In this document: positions 56,576 to 64,000 of the stretch, one piece after another
Layout of the letters: every line of letters begins with the position of its first letter
How positions within the stretch are numbered: the first letter of the stretch is position 1
NCBI GenBank assembly: GCA_965214115.1
Contig: CBDCAU010000003.1
Location: 186,001 to 250,000 of the forward strand
Reading direction: 5' to 3'
Length of the DNA: 64,000 nt
From: Owenweeksia sp965214115
Lineage (GTDB): Bacteria; Bacteroidota; Bacteroidia; Flavobacteriales; Schleiferiaceae
Made by a program: the position numbers and the translations under genes
The notes under the pieces: generated by a model
What the model saw: only the letters and a program-made list of their open reading frames with translations
Databases searched by the model: none
Told to the model about the DNA's origin: nothing

Positions 56576-58105
56576 TCAAGCCGCTTCCATCGAATTCATC
56601 TCCAACAATTCCTCCAAATGCTTCCGATTATTCGCGAGGCGCGGAACTTTGTGCTGCCCGCCTAACTTGCCCTTGCTTTTCATCCAATCGTAAAACAGTT
56701 TTTCGCGCGCGATATTAAACTTCGGCGGTTGCAGCACCATATTTTTATGGCGCTTGGCTTCGTAGTCGCTGTTCAGTTCCTTTAGTTTTTGGTCTAATTT
56801 CTCAACGAAAACGTGCTGGTTTTCAGGTGGTTTTGAAAATTCCACCAACCACTCGTGGGCACCGCTTTCTTGATTTTCCAAATAAACCGGCGCGGCGGTA
56901 TAATCCTCAATTTGCGCATCTGTTTCGGCGCACGCAAATTTCAGCGCGGCCTCCGCATTTTCCACGATAAGTTCTTCGCCAAAGGCATTGATAAAACTTT
57001 TGGTGCGGCCGGAAACCTGCACCCGATAAGGATTTACTGAAGTAAACCGCACCGTGTCGCCGATGATGTAGCGCCACAATCCGGCGTTGGTGGAAATCAC
57101 CACGGCGTAGTTTTTTCCCACTTCCACATCTTCCAAATCAATGGCTTCGGAATCTTCCCCGTCAAACTTTTCCATCGGGATAAATTCATAAAAAATCCCA
57201 TAATCGAGCATCAGCAAAAGCTCGTTTTTGTCCTTTTGGTCTTGGATTCCAAAAAAGCCCTCCGACGCATTGTAGGTTTCCATAAAACTGAAAATGGAAT
57301 CTGGCAGAAGTTCTTGAAATTGAGCGCGGTACGGTTCAAAGCTAACGCCGCCGTGCATATACAATTCCAAGTTGGGCCACACTTCGTGAAGGTTTTGCTT
57401 GCCCGTTTTCTCCAAGATTTTCCGCGCCAAAACCAGCATCCAGCTGGGCACGCCGGCGAGGCTGCTCACGTCTTCGCGGATGGTGGTGTTCGCGATTGCC
57501 TCGATTTTTTCCTCCCACTCGGTCATCAAACTGATGCGGTGGTTGGGCGTGCTGCGCATCTCCACCCAAAAGGGCAGATTTTCGATGATGATCGCCGAAA
57601 GGTCGCCGTAAAAACTTTGGTTGCTGATATTATTAACGTAAGTGCTGCCGCCCAGCCGCAGCCCCATTCCGCTGAATACTTGGGTTTCCGGCTTGTTGTG
57701 GCAGTAAATGCTGAGCAAATCCTTGCCGCCTTTAAAATGGCATTCCTCGATGGCCTCGCCGCTCACGGGGATAAATTTGCTTTTAGCGGCGGTGGTTCCG
57801 CTGGATTTGGCGAACCACTTGATTTCCGTGGGCCACATCAGGTTTTGCTCGCCTTGCCGCAGCCGCTCGATTTCAGGCTCCACCGTTTCATAAAAATGCA
57901 GCGGCACTCGGTTTTTAAATTCTTGATAATCAGTAATTTCTGAAAAACCGTACTTCTTTCCCCATTCTGTATTTTTGGCAAAATCCAGCAAATTGAAAAG
58001 CAGTTCGCGCTGCGTTTCGCACGGATATTTCATAAAGAATTCAATCTGGTTGAACCTTTTTTTCATCCGCCAACTGATGAAGCTGTTTACGAGACTTAAT
58101 TTCAT
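56576..58105 (-). CDS. GH3 family acyl-adenylate enzyme
   Basis: A 509-residue bacterial GH3 protein. This ANL-superfamily group adenylates carboxylic acids and, in plants, joins them to amino acids. The three ATP/AMP motifs are visible: KSSGTTAAKSKFIPVS, YNASEGFFG, and WRYIIGDTVRFTSVNPYRVQVSGRTKSFINAFGEE. Full length. The bacterial substrate is unknown. Divergent from the DUF2797 gene, with 53 bp between starts. Confidence 0.9.
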   Translation of the reverse strand: MKLSLVNSFISWRMKKRFNQIEFFMKYPCETQRELLFNLLDFAKNTEWGKKYGFSEITDYQEFKNRVPLHFYETVEPEIERLRQGEQNLMWPTEIKWFAKSSGTTAAKSKFIPVSGEAIEECHFKGGKDLLSIYCHNKPETQVFSGMGLRLGGSTYVNNISNQSFYGDLSAIIIENLPFWVEMRSTPNHRISLMTEWEEKIEAIANTTIREDVSSLAGVPSWMLVLARKILEKTGKQNLHEVWPNLELYMHGGVSFEPYRAQFQELLPDSIFSFMETYNASEGFFGIQDQKDKNELLLMLDYGIFYEFIPMEKFDGEDSEAIDLEDVEVGKNYAVVISTNAGLWRYIIGDTVRFTSVNPYRVQVSGRTKSFINAFGEELIVENAEAALKFACAETDAQIEDYTAAPVYLENQESGAHEWLVEFSKPPENQHVFVEKLDQKLKELNSDYEAKRHKNMVLQPPKFNIAREKLFYDWMKSKGKLGGQHKVPRLANNRKHLEELLEMNSMEAA

Positions 58106-58158
58106 TCTGAATAAGTTGGTTGCGCAAAAAAAGCGAAATAAAATTACAAATCTTTGAT

Positions 58159-58956
58159 ATGGAATTTCAATCCACCCTTTCCAAAATGCCCGCTTTCCTC
58201 GATGGAAAAGTAAAGTATCTTTTCAAAACCGATGACGACTTCTTGAAAATGAACGACTTAGTCGGCCGTTCGCTGTCGCTGAAATTTCTCAACGAAAAAT
58301 ATTGCGCCAGTTGCGGCGGCAAATTTGACGAGCTGTATCGGATGGGATTCTGCAAAAATTGCTTTTTCACCGCGCCGGAAGCGGGCGAAAGCATCATCCG
58401 GCCGGAACTTTCGCGGGCTCATCTCGGCGAGGCCGACCGCGATTTGGCCTATGAAAAATCCTACCAATTGATGCCGCACGTCGTGTATCTGGCCAACAGC
58501 GGCGGCCTAAAAGTGGGCGTGACCCGCCAGCGAAACCTCCCCACCCGCTGGATCGACCAAGGTGCCTCGGAGGCGATAATCTTCGCCGAAACCAGCAACC
58601 GCTATGAGGCCGGCCAGTTGGAAGTGGCGCTAAAAAACCACCTTTCCGACAAAACCGCGTGGCAGCGGATGCTGAAAAACGAAGATCCCGAGATGGACTT
58701 GGCGGCAGAAAAGAAAAAAGTAATCCCCGAACTTTCGGAGGAACTGCAAAAGTTTGTAAGTCAAGATAATACGATTCAAAAACTGGAATATCCCATTCAA
58801 AATATCCCGACCAAAGTGAAAGCGTTGAACTTGGATAAAAACCCTGAATTTTCGGCCGTTCTGCAAGGGATTCGCGGGCAATATTTGATTTTTGAAGGTG
58901 GGGTTGTTTTTAATGTGCGGGGCAATACGGGTTATCGGGTGGCGGTTTCGGTATGA
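58159..58956 (+). CDS. DUF2797 domain protein
   Basis: A 265-residue protein with the DUF2797 pattern. A Cys4-type site is made from CASCGGKFDELYRMGFCKNCFFTAPEAGESIIRPELSRAHLGEADRDLAYE, and HVVYLANSGGLKVGVTRQRNLPTRWIDQGASEAIIFAETSNRYEAGQLEVALK resembles a GIY-YIG-like nuclease core (VYLANS...LKVGVTR). The function is unknown. The start at 58159 is chosen over 58120 because the family begins close to the sequence MEFQSTLSKMPAFLDG. Confidence 0.88.
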   Translation: MEFQSTLSKMPAFLDGKVKYLFKTDDDFLKMNDLVGRSLSLKFLNEKYCASCGGKFDELYRMGFCKNCFFTAPEAGESIIRPELSRAHLGEADRDLAYEKSYQLMPHVVYLANSGGLKVGVTRQRNLPTRWIDQGASEAIIFAETSNRYEAGQLEVALKNHLSDKTAWQRMLKNEDPEMDLAAEKKKVIPELSEELQKFVSQDNTIQKLEYPIQNIPTKVKALNLDKNPEFSAVLQGIRGQYLIFEGGVVFNVRGNTGYRVAVSV

Positions 58957-59057
58957 TTGTTTTTAGTGCTATATTAATATAAGATGCCCGTCCACTTTTC
59001 ATTATTTGTCGATTCGCTTTCCCTTTTTGCTGGTGCGCGCTTACCACATTTTGGCAT

Positions 59058-59092
59058 AAAAAAAAACCTCGCCGGCCAAGACCTGCGAGGTT
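59058..59092 (-). terminator. intrinsic terminator after tRNA-Ser
   Basis: On the minus strand AACCTCGC and GCGAGGTT form an 8-bp stem around a 12-nt loop, followed by a long run of T. It starts 5 nt after the tRNA 3' end. Confidence 0.88.
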
Positions 59093-59096
59093 ACTG

Positions 59097-59181
59097 CGGA
59101 GAGAGAGGGATTCGAACCCTCGGTACGGTCTCCCGCACACACGCTTTCCAAGCGTGCTCCTTAAGCCACTCGGACACCTCT
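59097..59181 (-). tRNA. tRNA-Ser (anticodon GGA)
   Basis: The minus-strand cloverleaf has acceptor GGAGAGG paired with TCTCTCC, discriminator G and anticodon arm CACGC-TTGGAAA-GCGTG giving anticodon GGA. A long variable arm typical of serine follows, then T-arm GAGGG-TTCGAAT-CCCTC. CCA is not encoded. Length 85 nt. Confidence 0.97.
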
Positions 59182-59335
59182 CCGTTTTTTAAGGCCTGCA
59201 AAAGTAAAAATTTTCGGCGCGCCGCCGCGTATTTTTTAAATCCAAAAGCAACCCTTTGTTTTTTTTCGATACTAATACGCCGACCCCTCTTTGCCACCCT
59301 GAAAAAACTTTCCCAAAAAATCTTCACAAAACTTT

Positions 59336-59343
59336 TAGCTTTG
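59336..59343 (+). promoter_or_regulatory. TAnnTTTG promoter box for the Exb operon
   Basis: TAGCTTTG about 50 nt before the exbB start; a weaker TACTTTCG lies 12 nt further on. These are the only promoter-like boxes in the 211-bp gap. Confidence 0.45.
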
Positions 59344-59392
59344 CCGCCAGTTTTTATACTTTCGGCGCAAAATTCTAATCAATCATAAAGTA

Positions 59393-60250
59393 ATGAAAAG
59401 AGTACTTTCAATCTTGGCGGTTTTCGCGATAATCGCCTTCGGAACATTCCAAACGGTGGCGCAAGGCGACCAAACTGATACGGCCGCTGCTGACACGGCC
59501 ACGCCCGCTACCATTGATGCCAGCGAGGCGGTAGACGAAAACGAGGCCGCCGACGTGGACCCGGCCATTGGCAGCGATGAGGACGATATCATCGAAGAAG
59601 ACCAGTCCTTCCACCAAGTGTTGAAAGAAAAATTCATTGAGGGCGGCCCGTCTTTTATGGGCATTGTATTGTTGGCTTTGATTCTCGGTCTGGCCATCTG
59701 CATCGAGCGGATCATCTACTTGAATATGGCCACTACCAACAATCAAAAACTGCTGGACGAAATAGAAAGCGCCCTGCAAACCGGCGGCGTGGAAGAGGCC
59801 AAAGAAGTATGCCGCAACACCAAAGGCCCAGTGGCTTCCATCTTTTACCAAGGTCTCGACCGGATGGACGAAGGCATCGACGTGGTGGAAAAATCGGTGG
59901 TTTCCTACGGTTCTGTACAAATGGGACTTTTAGAAAGAAATATTTCGTGGATTTCGCTTTTTATCGCACTGGCGCCGATGCTCGGGTTTATGGGAACGGT
60001 AATCGGTATGATTGGCGCGTTTGACGCCATCGAAGCGGCGGGCGACATTTCACCATCACTGGTGGCGGGCGGTATCAAAATCGCCCTTTTGACCACGGTT
60101 TTCGGTCTTATCGTGGCGATTATCCTGCAGATTTTTTACAATTATATCGTGGCCAAAGTGGATTCCATCGTGAATAAAATGGAGGACGCTTCCATCTCGT
60201 TTATCGATTTGTTGATTCGCCACGATGCCACGCGCCGCCCTACATTATAA
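59393..60250 (+). CDS. exbB: MotA/TolQ/ExbB proton channel protein
   Basis: A 285-residue ExbB-like protein. An N-terminal signal-like helix (VLSILAVFAIIAFGTFQTVAQ) and an acidic Ala/Asp/Glu-rich stretch (about 25-75) precede the channel core. The core comprises GPSFMGIVLLALILGLAICIERIIYLN, then VEKSVVSYGSVQMGLLERNISWISLFIALAPMLGFMGTVIGMIGAFDAIEAAGDISPSLVAGGIKIALLTTVFGLIVAI. Proton flow through it powers TonB-dependent import. The long N-terminus is usual in Bacteroidota. First of four co-oriented genes with ExbD proteins. Confidence 0.94.
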   Translation: MKRVLSILAVFAIIAFGTFQTVAQGDQTDTAAADTATPATIDASEAVDENEAADVDPAIGSDEDDIIEEDQSFHQVLKEKFIEGGPSFMGIVLLALILGLAICIERIIYLNMATTNNQKLLDEIESALQTGGVEEAKEVCRNTKGPVASIFYQGLDRMDEGIDVVEKSVVSYGSVQMGLLERNISWISLFIALAPMLGFMGTVIGMIGAFDAIEAAGDISPSLVAGGIKIALLTTVFGLIVAIILQIFYNYIVAKVDSIVNKMEDASISFIDLLIRHDATRRPTL

Positions 60251-60277
60251 TTCCTAATCCATTAATTTCTACTAAAA

Positions 60278-60616
60278 ATGGACACGAACACATTAGTAAA
60301 TATCGGGCTTTATGTTTCCTACGCGCTCATCGCGGTGTGCGTTTTGGGAATCATCATTTTCGCGGTTACGAGGCTGGCCAAAGACCCCAAATCTGCCAAG
60401 AGCTTTTTGATTGGACTTTTGGCACTGGGTGTTTTGGTAGCGATTTCATATTTCGCGGCCAATGGTTCTGACGCCAACACTACTTACGCCAAACTGGAAG
60501 TGAGCGAACAGGCTTCCAAATCGGTGGGAATGGGACTCATCCTTTTCTATATTTTGATGGGAGTGGCCGTGATTGCGATACTCTTTTCCGAGGTCGCCCG
60601 TTTGTTCAAAAGATAA
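60278..60616 (+). CDS. small membrane protein of the Exb operon
   Basis: A 112-residue protein with three predicted helices (VNIGLYVSYALIAVCVLGIIIFAV, SFLIGLLALGVLVAISYFAA, SVGMGLILFYILMGVAVIAILFSEV). Such a gene is regularly found between exbB and exbD in Bacteroidota and probably belongs to the motor complex, but no function is established. Spacing is 27 bp from exbB and 7 bp to the first exbD. Confidence 0.82.
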   Translation: MDTNTLVNIGLYVSYALIAVCVLGIIIFAVTRLAKDPKSAKSFLIGLLALGVLVAISYFAANGSDANTTYAKLEVSEQASKSVGMGLILFYILMGVAVIAILFSEVARLFKR

Positions 60617-60623
60617 AAAAACT

Positions 60624-61190
60624 ATGGCACGCAACAAGAGAGGCATACCCGAAATCAACGCAGGCTCGATGGCGGACATCGCCTTCTTGCTGCTTATTTT
60701 CTTTTTGGTGACCACCACGATGGACGTGGACAGCGGGATTTCCACGAAACTGCCGCCGTGGCAGCCGGACGAGCAGGAGCCGCCGCCTCCTATCAAACAG
60801 AAAAACCTTTTCACCGTGTTGGTAAACCGCAATGACCAACTCTTGGTAGAAGACAATTACGCGGACATCCGCGACCTGCGGACGCTGGCCAAGGAGTTTT
60901 TGGACAACAACGGCGACGGGACCTGCGAATATTGCCAAGGCCGCCGCGACCCTGCTTCGTCCGACAATCCCAGCAAGGCCATCATTTCGTTGCAAAACGA
61001 TCGGCAGACGTCGTACGACATTTACATTGCCGTGCAGAACGAGTTGGTGGCCGCCATCAATGAATTGCGAAACGAACTGGCGGAGCGGCAATATGGAAAA
61101 AGTTATGATGAGTTGGGCCCTGAACAATCCAAACAAGTTTCCGATGCCTACCCGCAAAAAATCTCGGAAGCGGAACCTTTAGATTTATAA
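60624..61190 (+). CDS. exbD: ExbD/TolR-family protein with C-x2-C insertion
   Basis: A 188-residue ExbD: cytoplasmic N-terminus, then GSMADIAFLLLIFFLVTTTM, in which the Asp of MADIAFLLL is the proton-carrying residue. A proline-rich linker and a periplasmic domain follow. That domain has an unusual insertion with CEYCQGRRDPASS (Cys101 and Cys104), possibly a redox or metal site. It works with the ExbB upstream. The start at 60624 (MARNKRGIPE) is chosen over 60573, which overlaps the previous gene. Confidence 0.92.
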   Translation: MARNKRGIPEINAGSMADIAFLLLIFFLVTTTMDVDSGISTKLPPWQPDEQEPPPPIKQKNLFTVLVNRNDQLLVEDNYADIRDLRTLAKEFLDNNGDGTCEYCQGRRDPASSDNPSKAIISLQNDRQTSYDIYIAVQNELVAAINELRNELAERQYGKSYDELGPEQSKQVSDAYPQKISEAEPLDL

Positions 61191-61192
61191 AG

Positions 61193-61672
61193 ATGAGCAA
61201 ATTCAGAAAAAAATCCGGCGGCGGCACTCCCGCCATTTCCACGGCCTCGCTGCCCGACATCGTGTTTATGTTGCTCTTTTTCTTTATGGTGACCACGGTG
61301 ATGCGCGAAGTGACGCTATTGGTGGAAAATACCAAGCCGAACGCCACGGAAGTGAAAAAACTGGAAAAGAAAAGCTTGGTGACCTACATTTATGTGGGCA
61401 AGCCCAAGCCCAAACTGGTGGCCGCCGTAGGTAGCGAGCCACGCATCCAGCTCAACGATGCCTTTGCGCGCGTCAGCGAAGTGCAGGCGTACGTTATTGA
61501 AGAGCGCGAAGCCATCAACGAGGCCGAGCGTCCGCTGATGACCGTTTCCATCAAGGCGGATGAAGCCGTAAAAATGGGCTTGATTTCCGACGTGAAACAG
61601 GAATTGCGGAAAGCCGAGGCGCTGAAAATCAATTACTCTACGCGAACAGGGGAGGTGTTTGGGGAGAACTGA
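61193..61672 (+). CDS. exbD: ExbD/TolR-family protein, second copy
   Basis: A 159-residue ExbD starting 2 nt after the first copy's stop. The helix ISTASLPDIVFMLLFFFMVTTVM has the proton-carrying Asp in LPDIVFMLL. The periplasmic part lacks the cysteines of the first copy. Two different ExbD proteins behind one ExbB suggest a mixed ExbD dimer, the typical arrangement in this phylum. Confidence 0.93.
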   Translation: MSKFRKKSGGGTPAISTASLPDIVFMLLFFFMVTTVMREVTLLVENTKPNATEVKKLEKKSLVTYIYVGKPKPKLVAAVGSEPRIQLNDAFARVSEVQAYVIEEREAINEAERPLMTVSIKADEAVKMGLISDVKQELRKAEALKINYSTRTGEVFGEN

Positions 61673-61809
61673 TCGAATCTGCGATTTTCTCGATTTTTGA
61701 TTTGCGATGGAGTGTGGCGCTGAGTCCGTGGACTTTCATCTGTGGCTTTTTTTGATTCCGAACAAAATCCTTATTTTGGCGGTGTTTTTAGTAACTGATT
61801 GCCAGTAAT

Positions 61810-62097
61810 ATGCAAGTCTCCAAGAAAAATAGCGAAAAGGAATTTATCAATTGGATGGCCGAAAGTTTCCAGCCCTCCAACAATTTGGCGCGGCTTTCTG
61901 AAAACAACAAGAATGCGCTTGTCGAAATGATTTCTTATCTCACCAAAATCAAGAATCAAGAGCTTATTACGCAAAAACAATTCTCGGATCTTTTGGCATT
62001 GGGCTGTGCCAATTATATTGAAAACGAGGTAGAACTGCGCATCACAAAATCGCTGGATCAGCGGTTTTTCTCTCTTTTAGAAAATTTGGGACGATGA
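61810..62097 (+). CDS. hypothetical 95-residue helical protein
   Basis: A soluble, helical protein (MQVSKKNSEKEFINWMAESFQPSNNLARLSENNKNALVEMISYLTKIKNQELITQKQFSDLLALGCANYIENEVELRITKSL). No family is recognised. It overlaps the next gene by ATGA and forms a two-gene unit after the Exb operon, with 137 bp between. Confidence 0.6.
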   Translation: MQVSKKNSEKEFINWMAESFQPSNNLARLSENNKNALVEMISYLTKIKNQELITQKQFSDLLALGCANYIENEVELRITKSLDQRFFSLLENLGR

Positions 62098-62558
62098 AAG
62101 AGGGAAATGATGATTTTGGGAAAAAGGATTTCCAAAAAGCCGATACCGATAAAGACGAAAAAAGTGATTCGGAAACCAAATCTCCTGAAGCCGAAATCTT
62201 AGAAGATCTGCCACCGGAAATTCGCGAAATAGTCCGCACGGGTATTTCAATGCAACGAATTTCTGGGCCACTCCCCAATCCGCTCTTATCCAAAATCAAT
62301 GAAAAACACATTGACAAAATTTTGGAACTGGCTGAAAATGAAGACAGGAATTCTTATAAAGACGCGCAATCTTCCAAAAAATACGGGCTTTTTTACTTCT
62401 TGATAATTATAGGATTATTTATATTTATCACCCTTTATTTGGCCAAAGAAGACAAAGCATTGTTTACTGATATTATCAAAATTGTGGTTTCTTTGGCTGG
62501 AGGCTTTGGCGGTGGATATGGTTATAAGGCTTATTTGGACAGCAAAAAAAGGAATTAA
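62094..62558 (+). CDS. hypothetical membrane protein
   Basis: A 154-residue protein: a charged N-terminal half (KKDFQKADTDKDEKSDSETKSPEAEILEDLPPEIREIVRTGISMQRISGPLPNPLLSKINEKHIDKILELAENE) is followed by two helices at about 100-118 and 127-146 (YFLIIIGLFIFITLYLA, IIKIVVSLAGGFGGGYGYKAY). The pattern resembles small phage- or element-encoded membrane proteins with a DUF2335-like layout. No function is assigned. Translationally coupled to the gene before. Confidence 0.62.
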   Translation: MKEGNDDFGKKDFQKADTDKDEKSDSETKSPEAEILEDLPPEIREIVRTGISMQRISGPLPNPLLSKINEKHIDKILELAENEDRNSYKDAQSSKKYGLFYFLIIIGLFIFITLYLAKEDKALFTDIIKIVVSLAGGFGGGYGYKAYLDSKKRN

Positions 62559-62589
62559 CAATTTTCGACCGCCTCGGAAAATTGTTTTT
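62557..62589 (+). terminator. intrinsic terminator after the membrane-protein gene
   Basis: AACAATTTTC (62557-62566) and GAAAATTGTT (62577-62586) form a 10-bp stem followed by TTT. The first bases overlap the stop codon. Confidence 0.85.
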
Positions 62590-62602
62590 ACAATAATCTT
62601 TC

Positions 62603-62635
62603 AAAACCGATTCTATAAAAAGGGTCGGTTTTTTT
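62603..62635 (+). terminator. second intrinsic terminator
   Basis: AAAACCGA and TCGGTTTT form an 8-bp stem followed by more T residues, 14 nt after the first terminator. The pair insulates the GT39-like gene that follows. Confidence 0.75.
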
Positions 62636-62657
62636 GTGAGAACCAAGTTCCTAAAAT

Positions 62658-64000
62658 TTGAAACAACTCCCATTTTGGCTTTTCACGGCGGCGGTTTTCA
62701 CGCTCTTGATTCTGCCCGCCTTGCTGCAAGACGGTATGTTTATGGACGGCCAGCAATACGCCATCGTGGCGCGCAACTTGGCGGAGGGGCGCGGCACGTT
62801 TTGGCATCCCGTCCTCAGCGATAGCTGGCTACGCGACGGCGGGTGGTATTTTTTGGAACACCCGCCGTTGGTGTACGCGCTGCAAGCCCCCTTCTTTGAA
62901 ATCTTGGGGGAAAGCCGTTTTACCGAACGGATTTACAGCTTGCTGACCGCCCTGTTCACCGCTTTTCTTATTGTAAAAATATGGCGGCTGGCCGTGCCAA
63001 AATGGGCGTCAACCCGCGCGCTGGGCTGGCTGCCGGTTTTATTTTGGATTATTGTGCCCACCTGTTTTTGGTCGTTCCAAAACAATATGTTGGAAAACAC
63101 GATGGGCATTTTTATTCTCCTCGCCGCGTATTTTGGTGGGAAGGCGGTTTATTTTCAAACCCATTTTTACCGCAACCTTTTTCTCGCGGGGCTGGCGGTT
63201 TTTCTCGCCACGCTTTCCAAGGGCGTTCCAGGGCTTTTTCCCATCGTTTTGGTCGGGATTCATTGGCTGGTTTTCCGTTCGTTTCCTTGGCGGAAGATGG
63301 TTTTTGGGACGCTCGTTTTGATGGCCGTGCCCGCTGCTTGCTACGCGCTTTTGATGCTGTGGCCACCCGCCAGCGACAGTCTCACCTTCGTTTTTGCCCG
63401 CCGCCTTTTCGGCCGCATCACCGATGAACCCATCGTGGGCAATCACTTTTACATCTTGGGACGCTTGGTCGCTGAGTTGGCCGTGCCGCTGCTCCTCGCG
63501 GGGCTTTTGTTATTAATTTGTAAACGAAAAAATACCACCGCGCCACCCTCCTTTTCCCATAAAAAACACACGCTCTTTTTCGCCTTGTTGGGATTGGCGG
63601 GTTCGCTGCCGGTGATGCTCACGCCCGTGCAAAAAACGTTTTACATCACCGCCGCCTTTCCGTTTTTTGCCTTGGCAATTGCTTTTTGGGTAGGCCCTGT
63701 TCTACAAATCGCGATGAATCGCTTAGAAATTCAAGGCCGCACATTCCAAATTTTCAAAGCGGTGAGTGCCGCGCTTTTGGTGGCCGCACTAATTTTTTCA
63801 TTTTGGATGAAAGACCAGCCCGGCCGTGATGCCCAAAAACTGGAAGACGTTTACGCTTTGGGCAAAATTATTCCTGAAAAAGCTACCGTGGCGGCCGAAC
63901 AGAACGTTTATTTTGACTGGGCTTTCCAGTTTTATTTGCTGAGGTATTTCCATATTGAAATGGACGGCGCAGATAGTGGTCGCAAGTTTTATTTAAAGAA
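62658..64000 (+). CDS. GT39-like membrane glycosyltransferase, cut by window edge
   Basis: The visible 447 residues form a polytopic membrane protein of the ArnT/PMT (GT39, PMT_2) type: an early periplasmic loop DGMFMDGQQYAIVARNLAEG with the catalytic Asp, then WYFLEHPPLVYALQAPFFEILGESRFTERIYSLL with the family's HPP motif, and many later helices. These enzymes move sugars or aminoarabinose from polyprenyl phosphates. The start is TTG at 62658; no ATG precedes it in frame. The C-terminus lies outside the window. Confidence 0.85.
   Translation, partial: MKQLPFWLFTAAVFTLLILPALLQDGMFMDGQQYAIVARNLAEGRGTFWHPVLSDSWLRDGGWYFLEHPPLVYALQAPFFEILGESRFTERIYSLLTALFTAFLIVKIWRLAVPKWASTRALGWLPVLFWIIVPTCFWSFQNNMLENTMGIFILLAAYFGGKAVYFQTHFYRNLFLAGLAVFLATLSKGVPGLFPIVLVGIHWLVFRSFPWRKMVFGTLVLMAVPAACYALLMLWPPASDSLTFVFARRLFGRITDEPIVGNHFYILGRLVAELAVPLLLAGLLLLICKRKNTTAPPSFSHKKHTLFFALLGLAGSLPVMLTPVQKTFYITAAFPFFALAIAFWVGPVLQIAMNRLEIQGRTFQIFKAVSAALLVAALIFSFWMKDQPGRDAQKLEDVYALGKIIPEKATVAAEQNVYFDWAFQFYLLRYFHIEMDGADSGRKFYLK

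Noticed and set aside
61673..61809. Possible small RNA in the gap after the Exb operon (AGTCC-GT-GGACT dyad)
   Set aside because: The stem is only 5 bp, there is no T-run and no promoter box fits; too weak to call.

Overview
The window comes from a member of the Bacteroidota, and my inference is a Saprospiria-like lineage. The evidence is two secreted proteins with type IX secretion C-terminal sorting domains, a DUF4270 lipoprotein, an ExbB / small membrane protein / ExbD / ExbD operon, promoters of the TAnnTTTG type, almost no Shine-Dalgarno sequences, many ATGA stop/start overlaps, and several families of short palindromic (REP-like) intergenic repeats. Both ends are cut: a DUF4143-type ATPase lacks its C-terminus at the left edge, and a GT39-like glycosyltransferase lacks its C-terminus at the right edge.

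Left third (1-23 kb), mostly minus strand. It holds TPM-domain and LemA proteins, a DUF4160 / DUF2442-XRE pair, MerR and M23 genes, alaS on the plus strand with an outer-membrane protein, an OmpH-like chaperone with a lipoprotein, and urocanate hydratase preceded by a 54-residue DUF5522 gene. A second DUF4143-type ATPase follows an unusual array of three 66-bp dyads. Next are a PLP-dependent desulfhydrase/ACC deaminase-like enzyme, a LysM glucosaminidase, a DUF433 / antitoxin / ParE module, a PqiA-like protein, a large propeller lipoprotein and rnhB.

Middle (22-43 kb). A small surface-polysaccharide locus (GT4 divergent from flippase, Wzz-like and O-antigen ligase genes) is followed by efp-lpxD, a C-terminal processing protease and dCMP deaminase separated by REP elements, a second ParE module, tRNA-Leu(CAA), a prs-rplY-pth operon, a HEPN-like gene with a small partner, and the divergent clusters glycogen synthase-like / DUF4270 / glmS and panC-panD-YbhN-like.

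Right third (43-64 kb). Two nearly identical repeats of about 340 bp, in direct orientation, bracket about 6 kb of accessory genes: a barrel, a PQQ-like propeller lipoprotein, a lipase, a T9SS cargo protein and an HTH protein. This block sits between the YbhN-like gene and radA, which I recall as neighbours in many Bacteroidota. A diverged copy of the 3' end of the YbhN-like gene lies inside the block. Beyond radA are a large T9SS SBBP-repeat protein, a deoxynucleoside kinase, a GH3-family enzyme, a DUF2797 protein, tRNA-Ser(GGA) and the Exb operon.

The points I rate most worth checking are: the 66-bp dyad array, with compensatory changes between its arms, upstream of a winged-helix ATPase; genes that seem to start exactly 4 nt after a TAnnTTTG box on GTG, ATC or ATT codons, suggesting leaderless mRNAs; and the repeat-bracketed island with the duplicated gene end.
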